Assembly: GCF_023343835.1 (NCBI RefSeq) | Contig: NC_064435.1 | Span: forward strand, 79,432,134-79,496,133 | DNA from: Lagopus muta | Lineage: Eukaryota; Chordata; Aves; Galliformes; Phasianidae | Length of the DNA stretch: 64,000 nucleotides | Direction of reading: 5' to 3' | Shown: positions 26,341 to 55,012 of the stretch, piece after piece | Numbering within the stretch: position 1 is the first letter of the stretch | Layout of the letters: each line of letters begins with the position of its first letter | Made by a program: the position numbers and the translations under genes | Notes under the pieces: model-generated | What the model was told of the DNA's origin: nothing | Database searches by the model: none | Seen by the model: the letters and a program-made list of their open reading frames with translations, nothing else

Positions 26341-27142
26341 GTGACCTAGACAGGCCTGAGCAGGTGAACCTCATGAAGTCCAGCAGACCCAAGTGCAAGA
26401 TCTGGCACCTGGGTTGAGGCAGCTCCCACTACCACTACAAGCTGGGGCACGGAAGGACTGAGTGCAGCCCTTGCTGAAAAAGACCTGGAGATACTGGTGG
26501 ATGGGAAGCTGGACATGAGCCAGCAACGTGCCCTCACAGCCCAGAAAGCCAACCGTGTCCTGGGCTGCATCAAAAGAAGCGTGGCCAGCAGGTTGAGGGA
26601 GGTGCTCCTGCCCCTCTGCTCTGTGATGGCGAGGCCTCACATGCAGTACCGTATCCAGATGCAGAGTCCTCAGTGCAGGAGAGACGTGGATCTGTTGGAG
26701 TGTGTCCAGAGGAGGGCCACAGAAACGATCCATGGAATGGAACAGCTCTCCTAGGAGGACAGGTTGAGAGAGCTGGGGCTGTTCAGCCTGGAGAGGAGAA
26801 GGCTGTGAGGTGACCTGATAGCAACCTTGCAGTATCTAAACAGGAGCTATAGGAAAGAAGGGGACAGACTTTTTCACAGGGTCTGGTGTGAAAGAAGGGA
26901 AATGGTTTCAAGCTCAAAGAAGGAAGATTTAGGTTGGATATAAGGATAAATTTTTTTACAGTGAGGGTGATGAGGCACTGAAACCCAGTACTGTGGTTGA
27001 AGCCCCCATCCTGAGACTTCAAGGCGGAGCTGGATCAGGCCGTGGGCAACCTGATCTAGCTGTGGTGTCCCTGTGCACTGCAGGGCAGTTGGACTAGATG
27101 ACCGTCAGAGGTCCCTTCCAACTTCAAGGATTCTGTGATACG
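26341..27142 (+). mobile_element. long CR1 LINE fragment (about 800 bp)
   Basis: The longest CR1 piece in the window, covering the end of ORF2 and the 3'UTR. A translated stretch near 26497-26754 reads [14 protein letters not shown] and [13 protein letters not shown], typical of the CR1 ORF2 C-terminal region. It continues through GAGAGCTGGGGCTGTTCAGC and ends AGGATTCTGTGATA. Stops interrupt it, so it is a dead copy. Confidence 0.93.
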
Positions 27143-28482
27143 AGTAAACAGAAAATGTACAAAACAGTGACCTAGTCAAAAATTGACTATCAGAAGGGCG
27201 TGTGGGTAGAGGTAGGCAGGCAAAACTGTAATTAGGTCAAAGAAAAATAACAGCACAAGCTTATCTGATACCTGGGCTGTCAGTACACAAATGCCAGGAC
27301 AGAGGATGAACAGGAACAATTAAGAATTTTTACACAGGTAATTATGACGACAGAGGGTTTGTGAAATAATAATGGAAATATTATTAATAAAAAGGTATTT
27401 TTAAAGAAAAATTAAGGTGAACATAGACTACCTGCTCAAGAATAAAAGGAGCAATGTTTTGATAATAATAAAGTATCTGTTGGAAAAGCAGCACAACTGG
27501 AAGCAAACTGCCCATCAAGTGCTTGCAATAGTTTATGGAAGTTGTGTGAATGGCTCTAAGTCAGCTGTGATTACTAGGATGAATCTGGTTAAGACAAACA
27601 CGTCTGGAAGCCAACCATGAAACCACGGCCATCATTCTGGAGGAAGAAAGGAGTATGCAGCAAAATCAAGGTGTTCCTGCATATTTCAACAATTCAGAGC
27701 CATTAAAAAGCTTCCTGTCGTGATAATCTTCAGAAATAATGTGAAAAAATACATAGTGGAGCAGATTTTCATTAGGAAGAAGACTAAATGAACACAAAAA
27801 GTAGATCAAACAGTGCCTAAGCAGAGTATTTAAACAGTTTCTTTACTTCAGCTGCCAAAGAGCAAACTATGATCAGGCATACCTTACTGATAGGAGCACA
27901 AGCAAAAGCTGATTCAAGGGTATCTGCCCAATGTGTTCTGCTCCACTCCTTGTATCAAAAGCAATCAACTCACCTCTGAAGAATAGTAGTTGAATAATAA
28001 TAATAATAAAATCAAAACCAAACAAACCTTACCAGTTTCTAAGACAGACAAAACCAACGCTTAAATCAGGGAAGGAGCAGAACTCTGGATTAAGAGGTTA
28101 ATCATGGGCCATGGGAAAAGATACAACCAGAGAATTTAATGAGTTTTTCTAACTCAATGAATATATGTGTTGAGATACGTAACGAGTGACAGAAAATCCA
28201 GTGTTAGTCAATGGGAAGAAACATCTGTGGAGAACAAAGCATGCACAGATACAACTGATTTAAAAACTGTTTTACCCATTGGAAATATTTTTTCATATTA
28301 CAGTCAGAGGTAGCAATTGCACTAGAAGTTAGGAAAAAAATGTAGGCCAAGTAGTCAAAGACTAGTCACAGCTGACAGCATGAAAGATATACAAGTCGTT
28401 TATCCACTGCTTAGAGGTTCTGGTTATGTAAAGCAAATACAACCTTTAATCATCTATAAACCGAGCAGCACTGTTCAGAGTA
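27143..28482. other. gene-free intergenic DNA
   Basis: AT-rich, with a TAA trinucleotide run at about 27993-28008. No coding or RNA feature recognised. Confidence 0.7.
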
Positions 28483-29029
28483 CAGAGGTTGCTCTGAAAG
28501 TAACGCCTCCTATTTATTTCCACAGAAACTACAACTGATACAAAGAGCACAGTGACACTGTTTGATAGAGCATATTCTCAGCTACAGAACATTACTTTTC
28601 AACTTAGTCATCACAATTAGCTCCGCATTTTCACCAGCAATGAGCGAGAGCCCGCATGCTGTGCTCACAGAAACCTGCACCAGTGGAGGTGCCCCACTGC
28701 CACTGCTGCTGAAACGCACCACCCACTGCCTCACTGTGCTCACATCCATTGCTTGGCCTCCATAAATATTCAGCAAGCATCGATGAATGTCAACAGGTGT
28801 AATTTTTTCTGTGTGGAGGAATTCCATGACACACCTCTGCTTCATTTACACTCCTATGCCAAATGCCATTCTGTCAGACTGCCCCTCTGCTGCCATCTGT
28901 CGCACGGCAAGAGCACATCATGGAATACTGGTAGGAAGTTGAACACTACTGCCATACCACCAACATCTGCCTCTGACACCATGGGCTGATATACTAAAAT
29001 AGGAGGCATTACCTTTGGAGTAGAACTCG
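28483..29029 (-). mobile_element. Galluhop-type mariner, internally deleted
   Basis: Terminal inverted repeats of about 30 bp: the left end reads AAAGTAACGCCTCCTATTT and the right end, inverted, reads AAAGGTAATGCCTCCTATTT. TA dinucleotides flank both ends (28481-28482 and 29030-29031), as expected for Tc1/mariner target duplication. On the minus strand 28582-28845 encodes the start of a mariner transposase, with the helix-turn-helix region (MKQRCVMEFLHTEKITP, then STVRQWVVRFSSSG), and then jumps to a C-terminal remnant. The catalytic centre is missing; avian Galluhop copies are about 1.2 kb when complete. It is a non-autonomous fossil just downstream of VPS4B. Confidence 0.88.
28582..28845 (-). 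pseudogene. mariner transposase remnant
   Basis: An 87-codon open frame inside the mariner. The first half matches the DNA-binding head of mariner transposases; the catalytic DDE/D region is deleted. Not expected to be functional. Confidence 0.75.
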
Positions 29030-29212
29030 TAGTTTAGATTAACCCTGAAAACTGAAGTAAATGACAGCTCCCCCCTGCCTCCTGCAGCTGTTCAGCTACA
29101 TCTTCTGGGATAACTTAGCTGGGAATCTGTGATAATATATCAACTTATTCTCATTGTACAAAAACAGCAAACCAAAAAGTTACCCTTGGAGCTGCAGTTC
29201 TAACCAGCACTG

Positions 29213-29218
29213 TTTATT
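29213..29218 (-). terminator. distal polyadenylation signal candidate of VPS4B
   Basis: AATAAA on the gene strand, about 180 bp before the mariner. Use is inferred from position only. Confidence 0.35.
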
Positions 29219-31136
29219 TGGAATATTTCTAAAAACAACTTTGAAACACCAAACAATGTTTCCATTACAGATGTCGCCCCACAACCGAGCAAGCAGCAAG
29301 ATGCAGGTTTAAAACATACAGTATACTTTTCTACGTTAAAGATAAGGGATTACACAGTTAGGTTTAGGGAAACCCATCAGACAAACAGACCTACAACAAC
29401 AAAGAAACACGTTTCCTGAGAATTTTAAGATTGCCATAAGGACTGTCATTTAAAAGGTCAATTAACAAGTAATTCAGACAGTAGCTTCAAACCTCCAGGT
29501 GAGAACCCTGCCAGCGTGTGGCTCACTTCTCAAGCAGAGGCAACTGAGAACAAACCTGCTGCAACTAAGATTAAGTTTACAAATCACAGTAGCTTGCATC
29601 TACACTGGAATTTCCCTGCTTGCCCACAAAAAGGTCTGCAGCCCACTGAATCACATTCACATTTTCCAGTGCGAGACCAAAGTAAAGCTGTGTGAAACTG
29701 AATGCCTTTGGAAAGAACATTTCATTGTTAGTAAACAAAAGCTCAGCACCTTGCAGATGAAAGAATCTGTCTGAGTATTTTGCTTAGCTGTCAAACGTAG
29801 AAACAAAAATCTAAACAAAAGTGATAAATCCTTGAAAGTAACATGGAAGGAATAATCACAGAACATAACTGATGTTGTACATTTTACTTCATTTAAGCAC
29901 AGCAAATTTCACCCATCCTATGATTTATCGAGTACACAAAATATGTACACAGAGGAAACCCAAACCCATAAAAAGACAATCATCCATGTGCCTATGTACA
30001 TATGACATCTGCACGTGAAATGTGCAATTTTCCTTTAATGCAAGTTAAACAAAGCGTATGCACAACAGAGTTGCACAGCCATGACAGAACAGAGCGTTCT
30101 GGGTATCCTCATGATGTTTCGCATCTACAGCCAGTGCAAACTTACAAGGCACAAACTCAATGCTGTGACACTGTAGTGTTGTAAGTTCAGGCACATTTCG
30201 ATTTGTAGTTCTTCAGAATAATAATCAGCAGAAGTGCTACTTCGGTACTAAAGTGCCAGCCTCTTCCCAAAGATTAAGCATGAAGTTGATGTAACCTGTA
30301 TCAATAATGATCAGCGGGGTTCTGAATTAACCTAACCTATCACTGCAAAGTCTGTGGCTATATCATACTCTGTGCTCCTCACCTCTGACACTATGCTGCT
30401 TCCCAAAATGCCTCCCTTACGCTCTTCAATGACTACCCATACTTTGCTAGCCTTGACACACGGAATCTTGCAAGTACTACTCAATGCTTTTTTCTAACTG
30501 TAGCCAAACCTCTGATAAAACCAGATTTAAAAACCCAGCCATCAGGAGATCTTTCACATACTTGCATTTAACGAACCTTTGTTCAGTTGCATAGTGGGAT
30601 GTGTATCAGCTAGTAAGGAGTTTAAAACAAAAGCCTGCTGCTTAAGGCAAAATTTTTAACGCAGCACAGCAGAAAAAGCCGAATACCGGGTTCATCAGTG
30701 TTTAAACAAAGCACTGGCTCATACAGTCTTCTCCTCACAGTGTTTTCTTTCTTACTTCAACTGCAAACACACACAGTATGCTCAATTAGCCAACCTTGTT
30801 GCATTTTTCTAAATGACAGAAGTAATTAACACATAGGCTGACTGCTGCTGAAAACACCTGACCAATCAGAACTCTTGCACCCTCAAAAAAGGGTTTCTTC
30901 TTGAGCCTACCAGAAGTTCAAAACTCGCTTGTGCCCAGGTCTAATGTAATAGCTAAAACTGATCATTTAAAAATTACAAATATTTAATGAGTTGCCACAT
31001 CACTTTGCTAAAATTGTATTTTCGGTATTATTTTTCAATAGAAGACATTTAATAGACATCTGAAGAAACAATATAAAAAGCATAAGGGTCTTTGCAAACA
31101 GATCTTCTATTCCTTCTGCAAAGTAAGAAAGGAGAG

Positions 31137-31152
31137 TTTATTGGCATTTATT
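31137..31152 (-). terminator. paired proximal polyadenylation signals of VPS4B
   Basis: Two AATAAA hexamers ten bases apart on the gene strand, within 90 bp of the stop codon. Confidence 0.5.
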
Positions 31153-31222
31153 TGGAGTGCCATCGATAAAGATGAGAATACTAAGGAAGTAAAAGTTCTA
31201 ATGACCCACAGACATCTTTGGC

Positions 31223-47680
<16,458 letters not shown>

Positions 47681-47820
47681 GGCGGGGCGCCGGGAAGGGG
47701 AAGGACACGAGACGAGACTGACCGCGGCTGGCCGGAACTGCCCCTCCCGCCACCGCCGCCCACCGAACTGAAACGCCGGCCTCCGCCAGCCGCTTCCGCA
47801 CCTCAGCGCCGGCCGGACAG

Positions 47821-47931
47821 CTTCCGCTTCCGGGCAGCGCCCCGCGCGCGTCATCTGACGTCAGCACGCCGCGCCCCGCCCCGCCCTATCCGAGGGGTGT
47901 GCGCATGTGGGCGGGGCGCCGGAAGCGGAAG
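47821..47931. promoter_or_regulatory. inverted pair of tandem ETS motifs
   Basis: CCGGAAGCGGAAG is on the plus strand at 47919-47931 and, identical, on the minus strand at 47821-47833. Each holds two GGAA cores. The CRE lies between them. Confidence 0.6.
47856..47863. promoter_or_regulatory. full palindromic CRE (TGACGTCA)
   Basis: A perfect CREB/ATF site about 180 bp upstream of the VPS4B ATG in a CpG island. Binding is inferred. Confidence 0.6.
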
Positions 47932-48065
47932 TTGGTGGGCTGGCGGGCTGCAGTGGGCCTGAGGGAATGGAGGTGGTGTCCGGCCCAGCAGTGACGTAGG
48001 GGACAGGGCTGAGCTGCGTTGAGGTCTGATGTTTTCCTGCTGTGGAGAGCCTGCTGTAGCGGAGG

Positions 48066-48118
48066 GCTGGGTTGAATGCTCTCCAGATGTCCCTTCCAGT
48101 CCCTGCGACTGCGTGATC
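48066..48118 (+). mobile_element. short CR1 3' end behind VPS4B promoter
   Basis: GGGTTGAATGCTCTCCAGAT then GTCCCTTCCAGTCCCTGCGA and GCGTGATCATT: the last 50 bp of a CR1, slightly decayed. Confidence 0.6.
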
Positions 48119-49491
48119 ATTTCTATAACATGTTAAATGGTCGTTTACAGGGTTTTGAATAAATCTCAGTTTTTTCCTCGTGCCTCACTTTTGGGACACA
48201 AAGACATTTTTTTCTTACATCTCTGCTGTCTCACACCATTTGCTTGCTTTCAGCAGCACTGTCTTTTGCATAATCCAAGCACTGGATGCTTTTATTCACA
48301 GAACCAGCTGTTAATAACTCCTGACAGTCATAAGCAATCAGGTGTTAGTCACCTGCGGCTCACTAATAAATCTCAGCTCACAGGTAGTGTCTGCAGAGCA
48401 AAAGCAATGGTGTGACTCAGAAAGCACAGCACATTACAAAAGAGTTTTGTAAACTTGCTATATGGATTTCAGACTTACGAACTTCTGCTAAGTCAGTGCA
48501 ACGGTTGTGTTAAATTAGTGTCATTATCCTTCCCATGTCATACTGTTAGGAAAACTCTGCCTTAGATTCACAATTCTCATTTTTCCACCTGCCTCCAACT
48601 AAGCCCAGTACAGTCTGCTCTGGGGTGAGGGTAAAAGGTACAAGCACAGTCAGCCCTATATCTAGGAAGGTTGATGTAATTTCTTCCTGAAGTCCTCTGG
48701 TCAGCAGTTTGTTTTGCTTAATGTCTTCATATGCGCACACAATAAAGGATGCACAGGCTGATGTTCAGGCATGATCAGTAACAGCTGTTCTTCTATTGCA
48801 AATGTGAAAGGGCACAATGTAGCAAAACTACTGGATGTAATCAGGCTCTGGGAAATGAGATGGCAAAGGAAATGTTGGAGCTAAGAGCAACGTTCAGGAA
48901 TCAGAATGATATGGGTTGGAAGGGATCTTAAAGATCATCTTGTTCCAACCCCGCATTGGAAGTAGGATTACATTTCTGGCTGTGCCATCTGTATCTGTGG
49001 TTTTCAAATCTGTAATGCTACACCTAGCTTTTAGACCTAGGTCTAAAACAGTACACGAGTCACACGCATGTAAGTAATGTCTCTCCACTCACACTTTGCA
49101 GGCTTCCGAAACTCCACGTATAAATGTGTTTCTCTGACTGTGAATGAGATTTTAAAAAACAAATCAGAAAAGGCACATGTATATTTACAGATAACAGGCT
49201 AAATCTTGTACTTCTTAATTAAACCTTACTCATACAATATTCCTATCGTGTGACTTTGCAGCTAGTTTTGCCTAAGGAAATACAGGCTGAACGCTGAGTA
49301 ATAACATCACAACAGACTCCTGAGAAGCTAATGAAGTATCACAGCAAGAGTATAGTTTCAACTTGAAAGATGTGTATGGTCACATTTTTGAATGCTTCCA
49401 ATTGCTATGTTACAAAAATCCATATCACCATTGTTGTGTTCAGCTGAGTGTAATGACAATAAAATATATTAATGATGTTAAATGAAGATAT
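48119..49491. other. gene-free DNA upstream of VPS4B
   Basis: One tiny CR1 piece (48899-48957). No gene recognised. Confidence 0.7.
48899..48957 (-). mobile_element. short CR1 end
   Basis: GGAATCAGAATGATATGGGT then GAAGGGATCTTAAAGATCAT and GTTCCAACCC: reverse-orientation CR1 terminus. Confidence 0.7.
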
Positions 49492-50045
49492 CATAGAATC
49501 ATAGAATGTCCCAAGTTGGAAGAGACCCACAAGGATCACCAAGTCCATCTCCTGGCTCCACACAGCACTACACAAAATTCAAACCCAATGTCTGAGAGCA
49601 CTGTCCAGATGCTCCTTGAACTCTTGGATGTTGGGGCTGCCCTGTGCAGCCCGTTCCATGCCCACCGCCCTCTGGTGCAGAACCTTTCCTAACCCCCAGC
49701 TGCCCTCTCCTGACACAGCTCCATGCTGTTCCCTCGGGCCCTGTTGCTCTGGGCTGAACAAACCCAGGGACTCAGCTGCTCCTCGCACACCTTGCCCTCC
49801 AGACCCTTCCCCATCTTTGTCATCCTCTTTTGGACAGTCTCTAATAGTTCTATACCCTTATATTGTGGCACCCAAACCTATAGAATAGAGGGGACAACCC
49901 TTTCCCACACTCGATGGCAGTGCTGGGCCTGATGTACCCCCAGGTACAATTGCCAGGGCACAATGCTGAGTCACATTCAACTGTCTGTCAGCAAGTACCT
50001 GTTGGCCTCAGTGAGGCCCATCTGCTACCTGTCTGGGTCTCTGTT
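49492..50045 (-). mobile_element. CR1 LINE fragment (about 550 bp)
   Basis: Begins with the tandem CATAGAATCATAGAATGTCC terminus, then GGAAGAGACCCACAAGGATC, CTCTTGGATGTTGGGGCTGC and CCTTCCCCATCTTTGTCATC. A different CR1 subfamily from the 13322/25155 group. The left limit is a guess. Confidence 0.9.
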
Positions 50046-53000
50046 AAATCACGTCACTGTGACACTAGGTGGCACAGGCACACATGATCTCCATGTTCAT
50101 TAAGGCTGAGTAAATTGTAGAGAACGCTTCCTGTTATCAATTTTTTGGCATGGAAAGAGAGGAACCAAACCACAAGTTGGTTGAATGCCTTGTGCCAAGA
50201 ATAGGTGAATGCATCAATAAAATAAGTCAGGTCTGCAGCACAGTCAGGCCTCCTGTCAGCAGTACTGCTCCACTGTGGTAGCTGAAAGTGGCCACAAATG
50301 ACTAACGTTAGTGTGAGACTTCATTATTAGATGACATGAGAGCCATGCAGTGAAAGAGAATCTTTGTGGCAGAGTATCTAACAGTGCAGGTAGATGAGGC
50401 AGGAAAGATAAGTGTAAGGAAAGATAAGGAGAAAGGCAGGCAAGTAAAACCACTGTTTTTCTCTAGTTTTCTACCTAGTGAAATGATGAAGAAAGATCAA
50501 TTAGACATAGGTTAACAAAAGCTTTCATTAAGAAAGCTAGGAATTAAAATGCATGTTGTCCAAATCCCTTTACACTACCTTGATCTTTTCAGCATATATG
50601 CAATGAGATCACTCACCACAGACAGCACCTCCAGTGGGCACGAAATCTGAAAATCGTTTATTTGCTGTTTATGCTGCTTATCATTTCCAGATGAAATTCT
50701 ACACAAGATAATTAGAGTGATGTCCTTGAAGATCCACTCTTTTGTCTAATTAAGCTTCCAGATGTATTGCTTATCTATGATAAATATCCTTCCTAACTAC
50801 AAGGCTTCTATAGTAAGAGTAACGTTCTCTACAGTAATCAGCGATCAATCAGTAGAATGTAGGTGGAGGCTGGGTGTTCTTAGACAACCTGTGCCCATAC
50901 ATGGACAAAGTGAGGAGGGGGACACCTCCCTAAATGACCACCAGAGAACACTGAAGACCCACAAGCAAGCACAGAAGATTCAGGTATGTTGGTGTAACCT
51001 TGTAAATGCAGTAATCTTGTGAATATGCAATGGATAGGCGTGCCTTATATCTTAGATAGGTGAGTATTGAGAACATTTGGTTTATGGATGTAGATAGTGC
51101 TATTATCCACCTTTCACTCTGAGCACACATAAAGCAATATCTCTTCTCTAACGCCTTGTCTTCTCATTGCATTTCAGGAGACTTTGACAACAGGCGTGCA
51201 GCTTGTGAGCACTGAGTGCACACAGTCAGTTTGGCCACAGTGCCTTCAAGCCTCCTCTGCGCTGGGGTGTGGAGTGACAAAAAGTGCAAACACTGCTTTT
51301 GCAAAAGACCCAGACCATGGGCTGTACTAGGGAACATGTCTGCCTGGAGCACAGTGCCCTGGGGAGTGTTGCTGATACAGTAGTCCTGGATAAGTGGCTT
51401 CCTTTTGTAACCACTTTTAATTGCACTTGGAGCATACCAGCATGGCGGAGCAGAGCTGGGTCCCAAGAGCCTTTGTTTCAAATTCATTCAGAACTCCAGA
51501 TTTTAGGCAGGGTAGCTGTAAAGCCAGGAGCAAAAGGTTTAAAGCTGTACTCAGCACCAGAAAGACTGGAGTCAAAATAAAGCTGTGTTGCACCTATGGC
51601 ACTAGAGGCAAAGGGGAGCCTCAGGGCAAGACTTGATGTACTGGGTGTTGAGGAGTCCTCAGACTCTGTGTCAGGGGGATGTGCCACAACTGTACTGTGT
51701 GCCACTGCAAATGTCTCCTGCATGGGTTAGGCATCCTCCTCTCAAAGCCCTTGGTCTGTGCACACTTACTTCTGCAGCTGCAGCAGCAACCAAAGGAAAA
51801 TTAGGTCTTGCTTTGAAAACCAGCCCCTTCCAGCCATGACTGGACTCTTCTCACTCCATCTCCGTGGATGATGCTCCCACAGCAGCTGGGAGAGACAGAG
51901 GCCAGGGAAGTACAGTACAGGCATAGGGCAGGAGGGGTGGCTTTAAGATAGTGCTATACTCCATAGCCCGTTCTTCCCCTGCCTGAGTGCCACTGGTGCT
52001 GCTCAGTGGTCACATGCCACCAAAGCCTGTATTCATCTTTAAATGCTGCTGAGAATTTAACCTTTGATAAATCATCTGCTTTGACAAAATCGACTTCAAA
52101 AATTAATATTCCCTCTTCCATCTCCTACTTTTACAGGCTGGCTCAAGAAAATGGGAAGCCTAATGTGGAGACTTGGGTCTTAGTAATCCATTTCACTGGG
52201 AAGGACATTCACAGTCAGTGACAGATGGTAGCAGTGTATTTTCTGGCATAGTACAGGAATGGGTCTGGTAGTACCTCTTTGGAAAGGAAAATCTAAGTTT
52301 GTAATTTTGATCTAAACTCCATTGGATTTCTTAGTTTTGTTAATTTCAACTCCACTCCTGTGTAAATCGTTTCAATTTTAAACTTGGAAACCGAAAATAT
52401 GGAAATGCTTGGAAATTTACTATGATTTTGGTTCAGGTATGTGTATGCAGGAGATGTGTTACCTTCCAAACTAAGTTACCTTATTCTAGAAATGGGGTGA
52501 CTTCACTTTTATACACGTGTAATTCACAGTGAGATAAATCCAGCACATCAGGAAAACAGCCTTTCTTAAGTTGCAAAAAACATACTCAACTACTTCGATG
52601 TATTTTTTAATACACGTCAGCATGGTGAATGTGAGGATTTTTTTCTACTGTTATGTGAATTTCAGCAGAAATGATCAGGAGCGAAAATGAAATCTGAAAA
52701 AATATTTTTTCTTAGCTTTGCATGTGTTATCTTCAAGGGTAATCATTGCCCTAAACAGTGTGCATATGGCAAGTTCTGACGCTTTTCTTCTACATTAACT
52801 CATCAGAAAGGGGCACTCATATTGATAGTCTGTACAGCCAGCCAAGGACAAATATTTCACTGATGTCTTCTCTGCATAGCATTTTATACATTTACATATT
52901 TATATATTAGGTCTTGCTAGTGCATTACGTCTGAACAGAATACAATCTCTTCAGTGATGACTTCATCATAATTGAATAAATGTGGCTTCAGGGCTGTATT

Positions 53001-53374
53001 GTTGACTTATATCAACCAATTTCGCCATCTGCAACTGCCAGCTCCTCTACCTATATACGAATATAGGAAGGGATTTTGTACTATGTGTTGCTGGAATGTA
53101 GCAGCATTTTTCTTTGAATTTTTTTTACAGTTGCAATGCCTACCAGGCTTAACAGCCCTACTTGCTTCAGAGATATTGCTGTAAAAAGAAAAAGAGAAGT
53201 TTCCCAGCCAGTAGTTCTTCAAGTTAAAAAAATCTAAAAGTTTAGATTCTGCAGTTTGGATCACTTCATGTTGACATCATTTAAAGTTCTGTTAACCTAT
53301 AGAAGCTTTGGAACAACTCCTAATACATGGCAGATGCTCTCATTACCTAAACGTGAGAAATCACTACCAGTTTT
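50046..53374. other. gene-free intergenic DNA
   Basis: No gene, RNA or recognised repeat. ORFs are short and unlike any family I know. Confidence 0.65.
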
Positions 53375-53548
53375 CCAAAAATATGTGCTGAAATAGAAAA
53401 AGAAATTATGCATCCCATGGAACTGGATCTGTAGATCAGGTTCTACAGTCTCTGATATGGCAGGGTTGAAGTGGAATGATTGTTGCAGCTCATGTCTCAG
53501 AGTCAGACACAAATCAGTAAACAGGTCCAGATTTTGTAAATTGTCGCC
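53375..53548 (+). repeat. diverged direct repeat, left copy
   Basis: Shares ordered blocks with 56796-56967: CCAAAAATATGTGCTG, GGTTCTACAGTCT, AATGATTG(T/C)TG(C/T)AGCT and CCAGATTTT. Perhaps 65-75% alike by eye. Same orientation, flanking RING copy B. Confidence 0.6.
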
Positions 53549-53726
53549 TATCACCAGATGAGTAGTAAGTAATCTCAACATCCAGTACAACAGATCTCTA
53601 AGAGTTAGGGTTGAAAGCATCATGAAGATTATTTTTTTCAACAGCTAAGCAGGCTTTCTGTACCCATCTAGCCACATTGTCTCAGGCAAAGTTTATCATC
53701 AATTCTCATCTCCATCAAATTTTCAG

Positions 53727-53830
53727 AATCACAGAATGTAGAGTGGGATTGTTGGAAGGGATCTCTGGGGATCATCTTGTCCTACTCCATGATATGGCAG
53801 GCTAATTGCAGTAGGTGGCATAGGAAAGTG
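53727..53830 (-). mobile_element. decayed CR1-like end
   Basis: CAGAATCACAGAATGTAGAG, then TTGTTGGAAGGGATCTCTGG and GATCATCTTGTCCTACTCC. Directly in front of RING duplicon copy B. Confidence 0.6.
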
Positions 53831-54283
53831 CGAGCATAAGCCCTGCTATTAGCACTCAGTATAAAAAGCAAGCCTGGAATGAAGACCAACATCCATTTGT
53901 TTTGCATGAAAACCAGAAGAGGCAAAGAAGGATCTAAGTTGCAGAAAATGTGAACAGTTCAAAGAAAATGGATTATTCTGGAGAGAGTAAATACATGCAA
54001 TTTTTATTTCGCCAAATGTATCACCATTGCAAAAAAAAACCCAAAAACACAGAATGATGGATGGCGATGGGGACCCAGGCTGGTACACACTGGTGAGGCC
54101 AGCGCACGGTGATGAGCAAGCAATGGACGGCGACATCGCTGTGGGACGGGTGGTGATGTCACCCAGTGAAGGTGAGCACTGGCGACACGGCCGAGCCGTG
54201 GTTTGTGACGTCTCCGTGCGACGCATTGTGACTGCTTGGCCCACGCTGCTTGAACGCGGGCGCGGCAGCCCGGCCCGGCAGTT

Positions 54284-54710
54284 CGTGCCTGGCCTCCGAC
54301 CGAGCGACTGTGCGAGGACTGGAGTGTGAACAGTGCGAGCTTTGGAGCTGAAACGTGCTCTGGGTGCTGCTAGCGCAGCTCTCAGACGCCGTCTCAGAGC
54401 CACTTTGCTGTACCCCGACCCTGCTGGCAGCAGGCAGCCGGGACATTGCGGAGAGGCGCGTGCAGCAGCGCAGGTAGGCAGCGTGGCAATGCCTCACGCC
54501 GGCAGCTGGAGGGGGATTCTTGAGGGACCATCCCCAGGCCGGCCCATGCCCGTGGGGTCTCCTGTCCTCTTCCAGCGTGACACCTGCTGTCACAGCATCT
54601 CCTGCTGGTGGAAGCACGCACTCGTGCCTGGACTCCAGTTGAGCATAGCTGCGAGACTTGGAGCACTGAGCGAGTTGGTTGCGTTGAGCTGTGGGGCTGC
54701 TGGCACCAGT
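54284..54710 (+). repeat. internal tandem module in RING copy B leader
   Basis: 54284-54380 and 54623-54710 are diverged copies. Both begin CGTGCCTGG(C/A)CTCC, carry TGCGAG(G/A) and a CTGGAG/TTGGAG step, and end in GCTGCT(A/G)GC. The first is followed by a donor-like CAG/GTAGGC at about 54473. Only the second module exists in copy A. Confidence 0.5.
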
Positions 54711-54805
54711 TCTTGGTGCCCGTCCCACAGTATCAGCAGCGTTATCCCCAGCCCTGCCTGCCTCGGGCAGCTGGAGCCGCACAGGGTGCGCTTGTAGCGG
54801 CAGAG

Positions 54806-54923
54806 GTGAGTGGTGCAGGACATCACGGCCCCTGCAGCAGCTGGTGGGGAACAGGGACCGGGAGGGTTTGCTGCTGAGGGACCGGGGCAGCAAGTGACCG
54901 CGGGCTCTCTCTCTCTTTTGCAG
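54806..54923 (+). other. leader intron of RING copy B
   Basis: 118 bp from GTGAGTGG to CTCTCTCTTTTGCAG, ending 89 bp before the ATG. Almost identical to the intron of copy A. Confidence 0.65.
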
Positions 54924-55012
54924 TTCGTAACACCTTCTGCTTGCTGCAGCACCAGCGAGGGGAGCAGCTTCCTGACCTCAGCTCTCCCCAGCCCACTGCA
55001 CAGCCCGGGGCC

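Larger units (their letters stand above)
29195..31222 (-). other. VPS4B: probable VPS4B 3'UTR
   Basis: No coding potential. Two gene-strand AATAAA signals lie 71-86 bp after the stop (31147-31152 and 31137-31142), and another lies about 2 kb on (29213-29218). Short and long 3'UTR forms are therefore both possible. The far end is inferred only from the last signal. Confidence 0.5.
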
